Assembly (NCBI GenBank): GCA_008704415.1
Contig: VXIS01000275.1
Span: 1-64,000, forward strand
Direction: 5' to 3'
From: Sphaerosporella brunnea
Taxonomy: Eukaryota; Ascomycota; Pezizomycetes; Pezizales; Pyronemataceae
Length of the DNA stretch: 64,000 nucleotides
Position numbers and translations under genes: made by a program. The notes under the pieces were generated by a model. That model was not told the DNA's origin. It saw only the letters and a list, made by a program, of their open reading frames with translations, and ran no database searches. Below are positions 55,902 through 64,000 of this stretch, one piece after another (position 1 is the stretch's first letter; each line of letters opens with the position of its first letter).

Positions 55902-56501
55902 TTAGACAGTCGCTAAGTGAGCTGAGGAGAGAAGAGCTAGATACATCGGGAGGGACGTAATCGTCCCACTCTGCTCATCCATCAAACCTTTGACAAACGC
56001 CAGGAATTCATTCATAGAATGTGCTTGCCATTCGGCTTGCGCTGCTAATTCTCTGAACTTATCGCTCTGCGTTTCTTCGGCCGCCTGTAAGGCCAGCTTT
56101 ACCGAATGGGCGAAGTTGTCCGATGCAAGTCGCATCGTTTCGAAATCTCGCCTTTGAGCCCGGACAAGAGTGTCGGCGCTGGACTTCGCCTGCAAGTAGA
56201 GAGAGTGTTGGGATGCTAGTAAGACCTTGTAGGCTTTTACTAGCTTGGGGAAAGTCGTCTCGATGTCTTGCTGCCGTTCGTTGAGTTTTGCAAGCAGGTC
56301 CGCAAAACTCTTTATTCGGCGGCCGATAGCTTCCGCTGCGTCCGAAAGCGAATCTGGCACATCGACTTCAACAGTATGTGGGACTACTTCTCCCGCGCTG
56401 ACGGCTTTCCCATCGATAGTGTCGATATCCATTGGCTCCAACGCATTGGTAGCCTTGATAAGTCGGATCGGTTTGGTGATCCAAACGGAGGGTGCGGACA
56501 T
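55902..56501 (-). CDS. hypothetical coiled-coil protein, retroelement-like, 199 residues
   Basis: An uninterrupted ATG frame: MSAPSVWITKPIRL, then a long helical part (residues about 55-170) with heptad-like spacing, including RRIKSFADLLAKLNERQQDIE and TLVRAQRRDFETMRL. No enzyme motif. Its leader contains ACAGTATATTGTTAG on the minus strand, similar to the ACAGTATAATATTT that follows the LTR ends of the gypsy-type copies nearby, so it may be a first ORF (Gag-like) of a related element. A host gene is not excluded. Confidence 0.5.
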   Translation of the reverse strand: MSAPSVWITKPIRLIKATNALEPMDIDTIDGKAVSAGEVVPHTVEVDVPDSLSDAAEAIGRRIKSFADLLAKLNERQQDIETTFPKLVKAYKVLLASQHSLYLQAKSSADTLVRAQRRDFETMRLASDNFAHSVKLALQAAEETQSDKFRELAAQAEWQAHSMNEFLAFVKGLMDEQSGTITSLPMYLALLSSAHLATV

Positions 56502-56662
56502 GGTCGCGATATTGTAAGATGTATCGCTAACAATATACTGTAAAACCGACTAGTTTCACTAAACCGCGTACAAGAAAGATAGATCTAATAGTAATCCTTT
56601 TCAAAGGAAAAGACACTTATTAGATGAAGAGCTTTCGAATACGTTATCGATAAAGATTCGCT

Positions 56663-56925
56663 AATGGTACGAGTATATTCGCATGAGTGGAAAAAAGGTT
56701 CGAACGAATAAGTTCATGGTCCTCCAAGTCGAGACCATTGGCGAGGAGGGTGACCATCCTAGCTTGGATGTCACGGTGGAGCTGCTGGAGCTCGTCGTTT
56801 TGGCCGGGGTTGAGGTTGAGGCGGTCCCAGATCGTGTTGAGGTGGAGGATGCGCTACTGAAGCGCACGGGACCGAGGGCGGTCGACGTCTAGGACGGTGT
56901 GGTGCGAGTTGTTAGAACCGGGCAT
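56663..56925 (-). pseudogene. short first ORF after a gypsy LTR end, broken
   Basis: Just 34 bases after the CCCCCGTAACA LTR end (at 56959) an ATG begins MPGSNNSHHTVLDVDRPR. A stop interrupts after 23 codons, and the frame then continues as LNTIWDRLNLNPGQNDELQQ to about 56663. The leader layout equals that at 59565. Confidence 0.45.
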
Positions 56926-56947
56926 TTTGTCGTAGCTACTGTGTCTG

Positions 56948-56970
56948 AAATATTATACTGTTACGGGGGC
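56948..56970 (-). repeat. gypsy LTR end and leader, copy 1
   Basis: The 23-mer AAATATTATAC followed by TGTTACGGGGGC is identical at 59597-59619. Read on the minus strand it is an LTR end (CCCCCGTAACA) followed by the start of the leader (GTATAATATTT), each time close upstream of a short ORF. Confidence 0.7.
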
Positions 56971-57163
56971 AATAGTCTGCAGCCGTGTCACTTATAGCGG
57001 AAGTAGGTACGACGGTATAATAAGAGTAGAGGAGAATAGTTTTAAGAATAATCCGTGAGAATAGTTGTGACTTTCAAACGTGAGCAGCAAGTTGATTTTC
57101 AATCCTTGGATGAACTATTGCCCCGATTGCCACGTAAGGGTACTGAGCTTCTATGACTCGTGA

Positions 57164-58042
57164 CTATTCAGCCGCACTGCTAATAGTCACTAACGTCTGT
57201 GTGTCGTCGAGTATCCGCTTTGGTGGTAGTGGTATAGCGCATAAGGGTGTACCGCAAAGGGTACTATGGGAGGTGGGTGTAACAGTCTTGTTCTTAATGC
57301 ATTTCGGGCAGAACTGGACATACTGCTTTACCGACGAGCTGAGCCCCGGCCGATAATAAGTTGAGAAGGGCTGGTTCTTCTGGCGAAGTCGCGTAATTTC
57401 TCGCTCGGCCGTGCGAGTACGGTCAGGGTCATCGTATGCTTGGCGAAGGATATCAAGGAGATCGTTCAGAGAGGCAAAATCGATGTCTCCCGTTTCTTCG
57501 GAGACGTGGGATCGGACAAGGTTCAAGGCTGAGCCGGAGAGACGGTTTAGGGCGTAACGTAGGCGGGCGGGTTCGGTCGGGTAGCGGGCTGCCTGGGCTG
57601 CTAGCTTGCTGCGAAGCTGCAGGGTCCAGGTACGAAGCTCTTCCGGTTTCGTACCATCGAAGGTTGGGGCATCGGGGAAACCACCGGAGTGCCCTCCACC
57701 GTTCCCCTCCTTCCGGCTCTGGGCGGCCCCCATGGCTAGGGCATTGTCCAGCTGGGTCGTCAGTTTCCCGACCTGCCGCTGGTAGTTGGCCGCGTCACGT
57801 CGGACGGCGTCGCGTTCCGTTTGCGTGCACATGTGTTCTCGACGGAGGTCGTCTAGTTCATTGGCATCGTCGTGGGTAGGAGTTGGAGCGTCAAGGATCG
57901 TCTGAGCCAACCTCTTAGCATTTTCGAAGGAGATTTGGAGGTCGTTTGGGTCATTGGTGGGGTTGGCGCGGGTTAGGTCGATCAGGGCTTGGACGATATG
58001 TGCGTCCAAGGTGCGGTTGATGGGTCCGGCGGGGGCGGCCAT
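57164..58042 (-). pseudogene. gypsy Gag joined to integrase zinc finger by deletion
   Basis: From the ATG at 58042 (MAAPAGPINRTLDAHIV) a retrotransposon Gag domain runs through FPDAPTFDGTKPEELRTW, LNLVRSHVSEETGDIDFA and LRQAYDDPDRTRTAEREI. After FSTYY the sequence passes directly into GLSSSVKQYVQFCPKCIKNK, the HHCC finger at the start of a gypsy integrase, and ends shortly after. Zinc knuckle, protease, reverse transcriptase and RNase H are missing. The junction is in frame, so a fusion protein of 292 residues could be made, but the element cannot move by itself. Confidence 0.75.
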
Positions 58043-58076
58043 ACTGGGCGAGTAGGTTGGGCATTGGAGACGCAAC

Positions 58077-58612
58077 CTAGTGTAAACGGAAGATTCGAGG
58101 GCTGAGAACGGGGTTTGGTTGACGCATCTGGCGATGTAGGTCGAGGAGCTCAGCGTTCAGGTTCGCCACTTCCCGTAGCTTGTCCTCCAGTTCGTTCTTT
58201 GTCTTCTTTAGTTCGTCCTTGACATGTCTACGCCAGGCGGTTTCGCAATCAACGAGGCAAAGTCCATCGCGCACCATATCGGCGAGGGCAGCGTTGTAGA
58301 GAACGTTCTTCCTCAACATCTCTTCACTAATCTTGGTTGGGTCGGTCTGCATGTTGAACCCCATGCAGACTGTATTGTACCGAAACTCGTAGAATTCCGT
58401 CGTGCGCTGGTCGTTGAGGATATCCCGGAAGTTGAAGTTCAAATTTGGCTGCGCCGGGGTTCCAAAATCCAGGACGGACGCCTTTTCCTTGCCCTTTGCG
58501 CTCAACGGGACCTTTGACGATCCGGCCGGCACCTGACCAAAGTGCGGGTGTAGTCGAGCATGGACCCGCTCGTGTAGTGCAGCGGGTCTTCGGCAAGGCC
58601 AGCGGTCGTCAT
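58077..58612 (-). pseudogene. small ORF upstream of gypsy Gag, one frame break
   Basis: An ATG at 58612 opens MTTAGLAEDPLHYTSG. One frame change near 58532 leads to VPAGSSKVPLSAKGKEKAS, then FGTPAQPNLNFNFRDILND and a helical end (KDELKKTKNELEDKLREVANL). It stops at 58077, 35 bases before the Gag ATG. The stop falls in the 16-mer ACGCAACCTAGTGTAA (58070-58085), which also precedes the Gag at 60721. No known domain; it may be a first ORF of this element type. Confidence 0.45.
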
Positions 58613-58822
58613 GATCGAGCTTGGGTGTTTATCAGCGTTCTTTTCAAGGCGGTGGGAAGTGCAGGGACTTCCCAGGGAGACGGGTGTAAGCCGGCAGCTG
58701 GCGGTGGTATCCTCATAGAGGACCGCTACTTATGCAGCTTACACCCAGAGTTCAGTGCTGCGCTGAGTTTGACAGCTACAGCGGTACCGGTTCGACGGTC
58801 GGGGTTCTTGTCGTCGATTCAA

Positions 58823-58855
58823 GGTCGTGGGTCGTGGGTCGTGGGCGTGGGTCGT
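58823..58855. repeat. GTGGGTC short tandem repeat
   Basis: Four to five units of GTCGTGG/GTGGGTC lie between the two gypsy-type copies. Confidence 0.8.
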
Positions 58856-59289
58856 GTTCGCGGAATTTCAGGTGCACTCACTCGCCCGGATCGTGGATGA
58901 ACCGGACACAGGGTGCTGCTACCAATGTAGGAGACGGTAGTGGTCGTTAGGTGTAAACGTGTTGTCTGAAGAGGAAAGTCTATCTACAGGAGTTCCTTAT
59001 ATACCCAACTTCTCGACCCCAACTCGACCCGGGTTACCCTCGAGATATGAACCCACACCGAGGGCCGCCTGCGTTTCTTCCTTTCGACCTTCGTCCACCC
59101 CTCTTTCGCCTCGGTCTTATTGCGGGGGGTGTCGGGTCTGGCGTGTCTCGCTTACCGGGCGTTGGGGACACCACCAGTGCGTCGCTCGGCCCGGCATGCT
59201 TCGAGTGCATCAGGGAGGGTGGGGGGGAGACCTCCAGTGCGACTTTTGTCGGCTGTTGCGTCGGGCTCGGTGGCCCGGAGCGTTTGCGT

Positions 59290-59565
59290 TTAGACCTCGC
59301 CGTGACTTCCGGCGGCGTGGCAGTCGTCTCCGCTGACGCAATCGGGGGCGGAGGTGGGGGCGGCGTCTGGGAGGCCGCGTGCGATACCGTCGTGTACCCG
59401 GGGCGTTCCGCTGAGGCCCCACTGAGCTGGGCTTGAAGAATCGAATCCCCAGTCGCTCATTCTCGAGTCATCCATGTTCGTGATGGTGGTTTGCCGACCT
59501 CCTGTGGCGGCAGCGACCGCGGCGGAGGAGGAGGCTTTGACGATCCCTGACATGGATCCCGACAT
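59290..59565 (-). pseudogene. short first ORF after a gypsy LTR end
   Basis: An ATG frame of 91 codons (MSGSMSGIVKASSSAAVAAA; then DDSRMSDWGFDSSSPAQWG) begins 43 bases after the LTR end at 59608. It stops before any recognisable Gag domain. Its position matches the broken ORF at 56925. Confidence 0.45.
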
Positions 59566-59596
59566 TTTGATTGGTCTTCGTAGGTATAGTATCCTA

Positions 59597-59619
59597 AAAT
59601 ATTATACTGTTACGGGGGC
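59597..59619 (-). repeat. gypsy LTR end and leader, copy 2
   Basis: Identical 23-mer to 56948-56970. The LTR body would extend to the right on the plus strand from 59608 to about 59900; its other end is not identified. Confidence 0.7.
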
Positions 59620-59929
59620 GCTTGGCAATAGAGTTTATACCAAGTGCGACCGTATCGCTCCGCTCCTCCGCTGACTCAACCCAATGCCATACGGCTCGAA
59701 CGACTCCATGCCCTACGGCTCCAATGACTCAATGCCCAGTGACTCACACTCTGACTCATAAGCAACGACAAGCAAGCAGACGCAAACGCAAAACAGGGAA
59801 ACATGAAACAGACATGAAACAGTGACTCAACCAGGCAGACGCAAGGAAATGACGTAGGAAACTCGCATCAGTGGCGGAGAAGCGCCACGGTGGTGAACAG
59901 CAGTGACGATCGCCGCTCCGAAAAGCATG

Positions 59930-60721
59930 TCACGGACGGTTCGTGAAATCGCGCTGGGCCTGGTCGTCCCAGTTGAGATCACCCATCAGCCAGCGGAATT
60001 CCGCCAGATAGGCGCTGAACTGCAGATGCTTCTGCTTCAGCGATCTAACTTCCTTCCGCGCGGTGGCGGCGCGGTCCGGATCGTCGTAGGCCTGGCGGAG
60101 GACATCCAGGAGCTCGTTGAGGGTGCCAAAGTTGATGGCACCGGTGTCCTCGCTCACAGAGGAGCGAACCTGGTTGAATGCGGCCCCTTCCAGCCGGCCG
60201 ATCGCGTATCGGAGCTTGGACTGCTCCGTGGGGTAACGCGCCGACTGGGCGGCCAGCTTCAACAAGATCCACGTACGGATTTCGCGGGGGGCGGTGCCGT
60301 CAAACATGGGCACGTTGGAGTACCCACCGGAACCCTTGCTGTCCCCGTCGCCGGACGCTCCGCCGGCCTGGGCCGCCGCGGCCATGGCCGCCAAAGCGTT
60401 GGTCAACTGCGTGGTGACTAGCTGGGATGCAGCAAGACTTCCGCGGGCGGCATCGCGCTCAGCGACGGCCAGTCGGAGCTCGGTTCGGGCCTCCTCCAGT
60501 TCGGTGGCGGAGAACCCGGGAGCAGCCGCGGGAACGGGAGGGTCGGAGGCGGGCGACTGGAGGACCAACCCCGCGAGGGCCTGGGCGTTCGTGAACGCCT
60601 CCCGGACCTCTTCGTCAGTCGGGGCTGCGTCCCGGAGGGCCGTCAGATGCTCGATGGTTTCTACCGAGACTCGGAGAAGGCGGCTGAGGGGTCCGACGGG
60701 TTGGGCGGTGGTCTCGGCCAT
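59930..60721 (-). pseudogene. truncated gypsy Gag, 263 residues
   Basis: The ATG at 60721 gives MAETTAQPVGPLSRLLRV, a helical leader region, then the Gag domain with VPMFDGTAPREIRTW, FNQVRSSVSEDTGAINFG, LRQAYDDPDRAATARKEV and AYLAEFRWLMGDLNWDD. It is clearly related to the Gag at 58042 but diverged, and it stops at 59930 before any zinc knuckle. Pol is absent. The 16-mer ACGCAACCTAGTGTAA lies at 60783-60798, at the same kind of position as in the other copy. Confidence 0.8.
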
Positions 60722-60782
60722 CGGATCGGAATTAGGGGTCGTGATCGGTAATCAGGAGGCGAGTAGGTTGGGACTTTGTATC

Positions 60783-61010
60783 ACGCAACCTAGTGTAACG
60801 GCGGGAGGTCGGAAATCGGGGGTCCCAAGGTACTGGGGCGGAGGGCGGGCGGATGACGGGTGCAACAACTGTGGATGCCGGGTGCGGAGGTGCGGAGGTG
60901 CGGAGGTGCGGAGGTGCGGAGGGAACGGAGGCCGGATTCGCGATCGCGGAGATAGTACTCGTGCCAAGGTGACGTTAGTCACCTTGGCACGAACACAAGA
61001 GGTTGGGTGG
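60783..61010 (-). repeat. probable LTR remains upstream of gypsy Gag
   Basis: On the minus strand, GCCGTTACA, a typical LTR end, precedes CTAGGTTGCGTG and the Gag ATG. Further upstream are five tandem GGTGCGGA-type units (60889-60925) and a perfect 14-bp-stem hairpin (60960-60991). The LTR start is not defined. Confidence 0.5.
60960..60991. repeat. perfect hairpin, 14-bp stem and GTTA loop
   Basis: CGTGCCAAGGTGAC, GTTA, GTCACCTTGGCACG. It lies in the presumed gypsy LTR region, so a regulatory or processing role in the transcript is possible. Confidence 0.85.
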
Positions 61011-61341
61011 AAAAGGAAAGAAAAGAAACCAAACAGAGTGGGCGAACCCCGCATATATACGACTTCCACGCAACTGACAAGGAAGAACAGAGAACACCGA
61101 AGCAATAGAGTGGGTAGCGTCTTGGCAAGGCTTGGCAAATGTCCAATCGCACTGGTTGATGATTAAGCAACGGGTGATGGCTCATGTGTGAAAGTCCCCG
61201 CTCAAACATGAATAACTCACTCTATTTTCATCTGATAACACATTTTCTCACAGGCAAAAGTTTTTTCTTTAGTACTTCTCGGGTCAAAATCGATAATGAT
61301 TAATTGACCGCTTCCTTTATCTTCGTCAAGCCCTTCAGCGT

Positions 61342-62306
61342 CTATTCACTTTCAGCCGTGAGAACAAGATTGAGCAGTTTGTTTTAAATGACGAGGAGTG
61401 GGAACTTCTTGCGCGGCTCCACACAATCCTCAAAATATTTGTTAAGCCTACCGAGCACCTCAGCGGCTCAAAATACCCTACACTCCATCTGCAGTTGCCC
61501 TATTATTCAATCCTGCTGCGACAGCTCTCACAATTTGTCACTGAAGAGGAAGAACAGAACAATGGAAACTCCTCTACATTGTCAAGAGCTTGCGACGATG
61601 GATGGGAAATCCTCAATGAGTACTGGAAAAAGACTGACGAACAAACCGCACTCGTGCTGAGCATGATTCTTGATCCCTGCTGCAAGTTAAGCGGCTTGGG
61701 CCGGCTTGGTTGGACTGCAGCTCAGGTTCGAAAAGCAAAGGGTATATTTGAAAGAATATATCGCCAACGCTATGAAAAAGGCGGTCATGGTGTCTTAGAG
61801 CCCGCTCAGGTCCAGCCTCAGTCTCCTACCCCTGAAGACTATGTTGATCCCTTCCAGCAGTTATTTGGCCCAGCACCAGGTGTCCGGGAACCTGCTCGGC
61901 AGCAGCGCTCTGAAACTGCTCAATGGTTAGAGGAACCCCCGGAGCAATGGAATGTTGATGGTATAGAATGGTGGAAGCTATATGGGCAACGCTATCCCCG
62001 TGGTTTAGCAGACATGGCTCGGCACTATCTGTCAATACCCGCCAGTAGTGTACCAGCTGAAAGGCTATTCTCTCGTGCAGGTATTCCCCTGAATTTCCTT
62101 TGCTGACCGTGTAATTGTTGACCGGCCTATGAACAGGTGATATTATTACCAAAAAGCGAAACAGGCTGGGGGACAGCACCGCAAACATGCTTCTTCTTGT
62201 GAAGAATTGGATCGGACAGCCCGATGTGGAAGAATGGGAGCGCGAAGACGAAGTGGCAGATGGGGTGAACGACGGCGAATGGTCAGCTGAGGCGGACGAT
62301 GTATAG
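61342..62306 (+). pseudogene. hAT transposase, C-terminal part, spliced
   Basis: A frame open from about 61342 reads NKIEQFVLNDEEWELL and TEHLSGSKYPTLHL, then ALVLSMILDPCCKLSGLGRL and, near 61980, WWKLYGQRYPRGLADMARHYLS and PASSVPAERLFSRAG: the hAT dimerisation domain. A 56-base intron (62081-62136; GTATTC..AACAG, branch TGCTGAC) splits it; the frame resumes DIITKKRNRLGD and NMLLLVKNWIGQP and stops at 62306. Frame and intron are intact, so decay is slight, but the N-terminal zinc finger and first catalytic residues are absent upstream. It is a 5'-truncated copy. Confidence 0.85.
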
Positions 62307-62359
62307 AGTAATAGCATGTACATTGAACGACCGAACTCCACTCCAAGGCCTCACGTACA

Positions 62360-62495
62360 TGGTAGGCCCGGGTACTCGCCGGGCCTGACGTCTATGTCCC
62401 GGGCCCGCGAGACTTTTCTCTCCACGAGACGAGATATCCCGGGCCGTGTTCAGATCTCGTCCCGTCTCGTCTCGTGCCGAACACTAAGAAATTGC
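62360..62495. repeat. GC-rich subterminal repeats after hAT fragment
   Basis: The words GGCCCGGGTACTCGCCGGGC, CCTGACGTCTATGTCCCGGG and the repeated TCTCGTCCCGTCTCGTCTCG lie just past the transposase stop. Similar words occur in the insert at 12.75-12.88 kb and near 43.75 and 45.07 kb. They may be the right end of the hAT family, whose non-autonomous copies would then be those other sites. A terminal repeat was not defined. Confidence 0.4.
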
Positions 62496-62747
62496 ATGAT
62501 GTGCATCTTTGTTTATAGAGTACAGAAGCAAGTATTTATTTGGACTCCCCAGCAGTTATGCATGTATGCACCGTCTATGAATGAACAATCAAACAAATAA
62601 TGCAAGCAAACCCTCCCTCTCAACAAAGAAAGAAAAAAAAAAGCAACCGAAGAAACACCCCGGGAAAGAAGCCCAAATCAACGAAAGAAAACACTTCCCC
62701 TCAAGCAACCGAAGGAACAAACAGTCGAAAGCAACCTCTCGGCGCTC

Positions 62748-63652
62748 TTATTCGTCGTCGTCATCGCCGTCATCGCCGTCATCGCCGAAAGAAAATCCCA
62801 TCGCGGAGAACTCGTGGGCGGTCTTCACATCCTGGTCATCCAGCCTCTTCTGAATCTTGGCTCGGCCTCCTTTCGCAAGCTTGGCCTGGAAAGCGCGTTC
62901 CCGCGCCCTTGTGTTCTTAGTCTCGATACTTTTCCGCCAATCAGGGAAGGTGCCATCGAAAGTGAGGGTTGGGGGGACAGGATCTTCGATGCTCTTCAGA
63001 TTTGCCAGTAACAACACGAGTTTCGTGATGGTCTTAACAGTGGTTTTGCTGATCCCAATCGTAGCCAACATCTCCTCGTTCCGCATCACTGCCTGGAGCT
63101 CGTCGCAGGCAGTCTGGACGGTGACGATATGGGCTGCAACCCCTGCGTTCCCAGTAACCTCGATAACCGTCTCGATAATCTCGTCATCCGTGATGCCTGC
63201 TTCGGAAAGCAGCTCGTCCCCGTGTGTGACGAAAAAGTCGACGCGATCAAGGCCGCTATTCGTAGTTTCGGGGTCGATTCTCAGGATCGCCGTGTCCAAA
63301 ATTGCCCGAGCAGTAAGCTGGAACCTTTGGAGCTTATTTCGGTCCAAGTCTTTCTTATTTCGGTCCAAGTCTTTCTCGTGTCTCCGAACAACCTAGATAG
63401 CCATTAGCTCACGTTCGAATCTAAACAGGCATATAAAATATCTACCTCCAGAAGATTCTCCAGAAGCTTCGTTCGTTCCTCCGTCTCCTTCTTTTCGACG
63501 GTGAGCGGCTGGGGAACTTCGGCCAGCAGAGCGAGCGGGTTTTGATTGTGGAGACTTAGGGTATAATCAGCGCCCTCGTCGGAAACAACTCTCCTCCCAA
63601 ACGCAGTTTTCTTCCACTGGCAAGCGGGAGTAGCCAATTCTGGACCTGACAT
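62748..63652 (-). CDS. hypothetical protein, two exons, 283 residues
   Basis: Exon 1 is 63652-63446 (ATG, MSGPELATPACQWKKTAFG) and exon 2 is 63392-62748; the 53-base intron has GTAGAT, branch GCTAATG and acceptor CTATCTAG, and the frame joins in phase 0. Exon 2 opens with a tandem duplication of KDLDRNK. The middle is helical (DELLSEAGITDDEIIETVIE; MLATIGISKTTVKTITKLVL) and the tail ends in an acidic repeat of GDDGDD. No signal peptide, membrane segment or known domain. The intact intron and frame argue for a real gene, though it sits beside transposon debris and could be element-borne. Confidence 0.65.
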
Positions 63653-63669
63653 AGCCACAGATCCCAATT

Positions 63670-64000
63670 GGGAGAACGTTCGCTTTTTCTGATAGTAAAG
63701 GATCGAGCTTAATATGAAGTTAGTAATTAACTATGTCGGTGGCCTAGGCACATTCGTCAAGACAGGAGCAGCGGGATTTCATACGTCATATTGGGTAGCG
63801 GACGAATACTCGAGGGTGGAAGTAGAGCTTCGATCGAATACTTGTACAACAAGTGGAAGATGGAAGGAGAGAGAGCTTCGAGCCAATATCGTCTGGTAAA
63901 CGGAGGGAGTGATGGAGGTGGAGAGGGACAGAGGTGGGGAGGGATGGAAGAAGAAGAAGAATAGAGCTGGGAACTACAGCCGTTCCAGGAACTCTATTTC
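63670..64000. other. right edge, nothing identified
   Basis: Only short frames. A purine-rich GGAGG/GAAGAAGAAG stretch lies near 63900-63965. It may be the upstream region of the two-exon gene. Confidence 0.4.

Noticed and set aside
1..64000. CRISPR array, bacterial operon or phage-like cluster
   Set aside because: There is no spaced direct-repeat array, no ribosome-binding-site-led gene strings, and the gene content and introns are fungal.

Overview
The window reads as nuclear DNA from a filamentous ascomycete (Pezizomycotina). The evidence is short GT..AG introns of about 50 bases with CTAAT/CTGAC-like branch sites, a singly dispersed 5S rRNA gene plus a decayed 5S copy, a Zn2Cys6 transcription-factor relic, a fungal LysM protein, a fungal multi-pass membrane protein, a VIB-1/XprG-type Ndt80-fold transcription factor, and the usual fungal mobile elements (copia, gypsy, Tad-like LINE, hAT, Tc1/mariner-like). 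I could run no search, so the genus is not named.

Layout. 1-8 kb: an uncertain or degraded minus-strand gene at the left edge, a tRNA-Gln, a LINE tail fragment, a frameshifted Zn2Cys6 regulator and a small hypothetical gene. 8-11 kb: two short inverted-repeat elements, a LysM-domain gene and an apparently functional 5S rRNA gene. 11-18.2 kb: a broken ankyrin-repeat gene split by GC-rich insert DNA, a small repeat family with CAGTG ends, a tRNA-like Pol III unit, and two decayed relatives of one DDE transposase, one inside an 817-bp element with 81-bp inverted ends and TA duplications. 18.5-22.3 kb: a four-exon hypothetical gene with a long repeat-bearing intron, a 5S pseudogene and another transposase relic. 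25-27.7 kb: an intact 872-residue membrane protein. 27.7-37.6 kb holds no gene I can support. 37.7-42.4 kb: the vib-1-type gene, with long introns and a pyrimidine-rich leader.

44-64 kb is mainly mobile DNA: a Tad-like LINE fragment; a complete copia element (45682-50543) with identical 195-bp LTRs, a CTATA target duplication, a half-tRNA-type primer site and one in-frame TAG; a broken, possibly transposase-derived ORF; a deletion derivative of a second copia family inserted in reverse; several truncated gypsy-type elements on the minus strand, one with Gag joined directly to integrase; and the 3' half of a spliced hAT transposase. A two-exon hypothetical gene lies at the right edge.

The host genes do not form a cluster or pathway. 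The window looks like a repeat-rich accessory region around one conserved regulator. No CRISPR array or bacterial-style defence system is present. The best leads are the vib-1 gene model with a possible micro-exon, the copia stop codon, the two copia families with a precise deletion derivative, the paired gypsy leaders, and the alanine/lysine-rich insert in the membrane protein.
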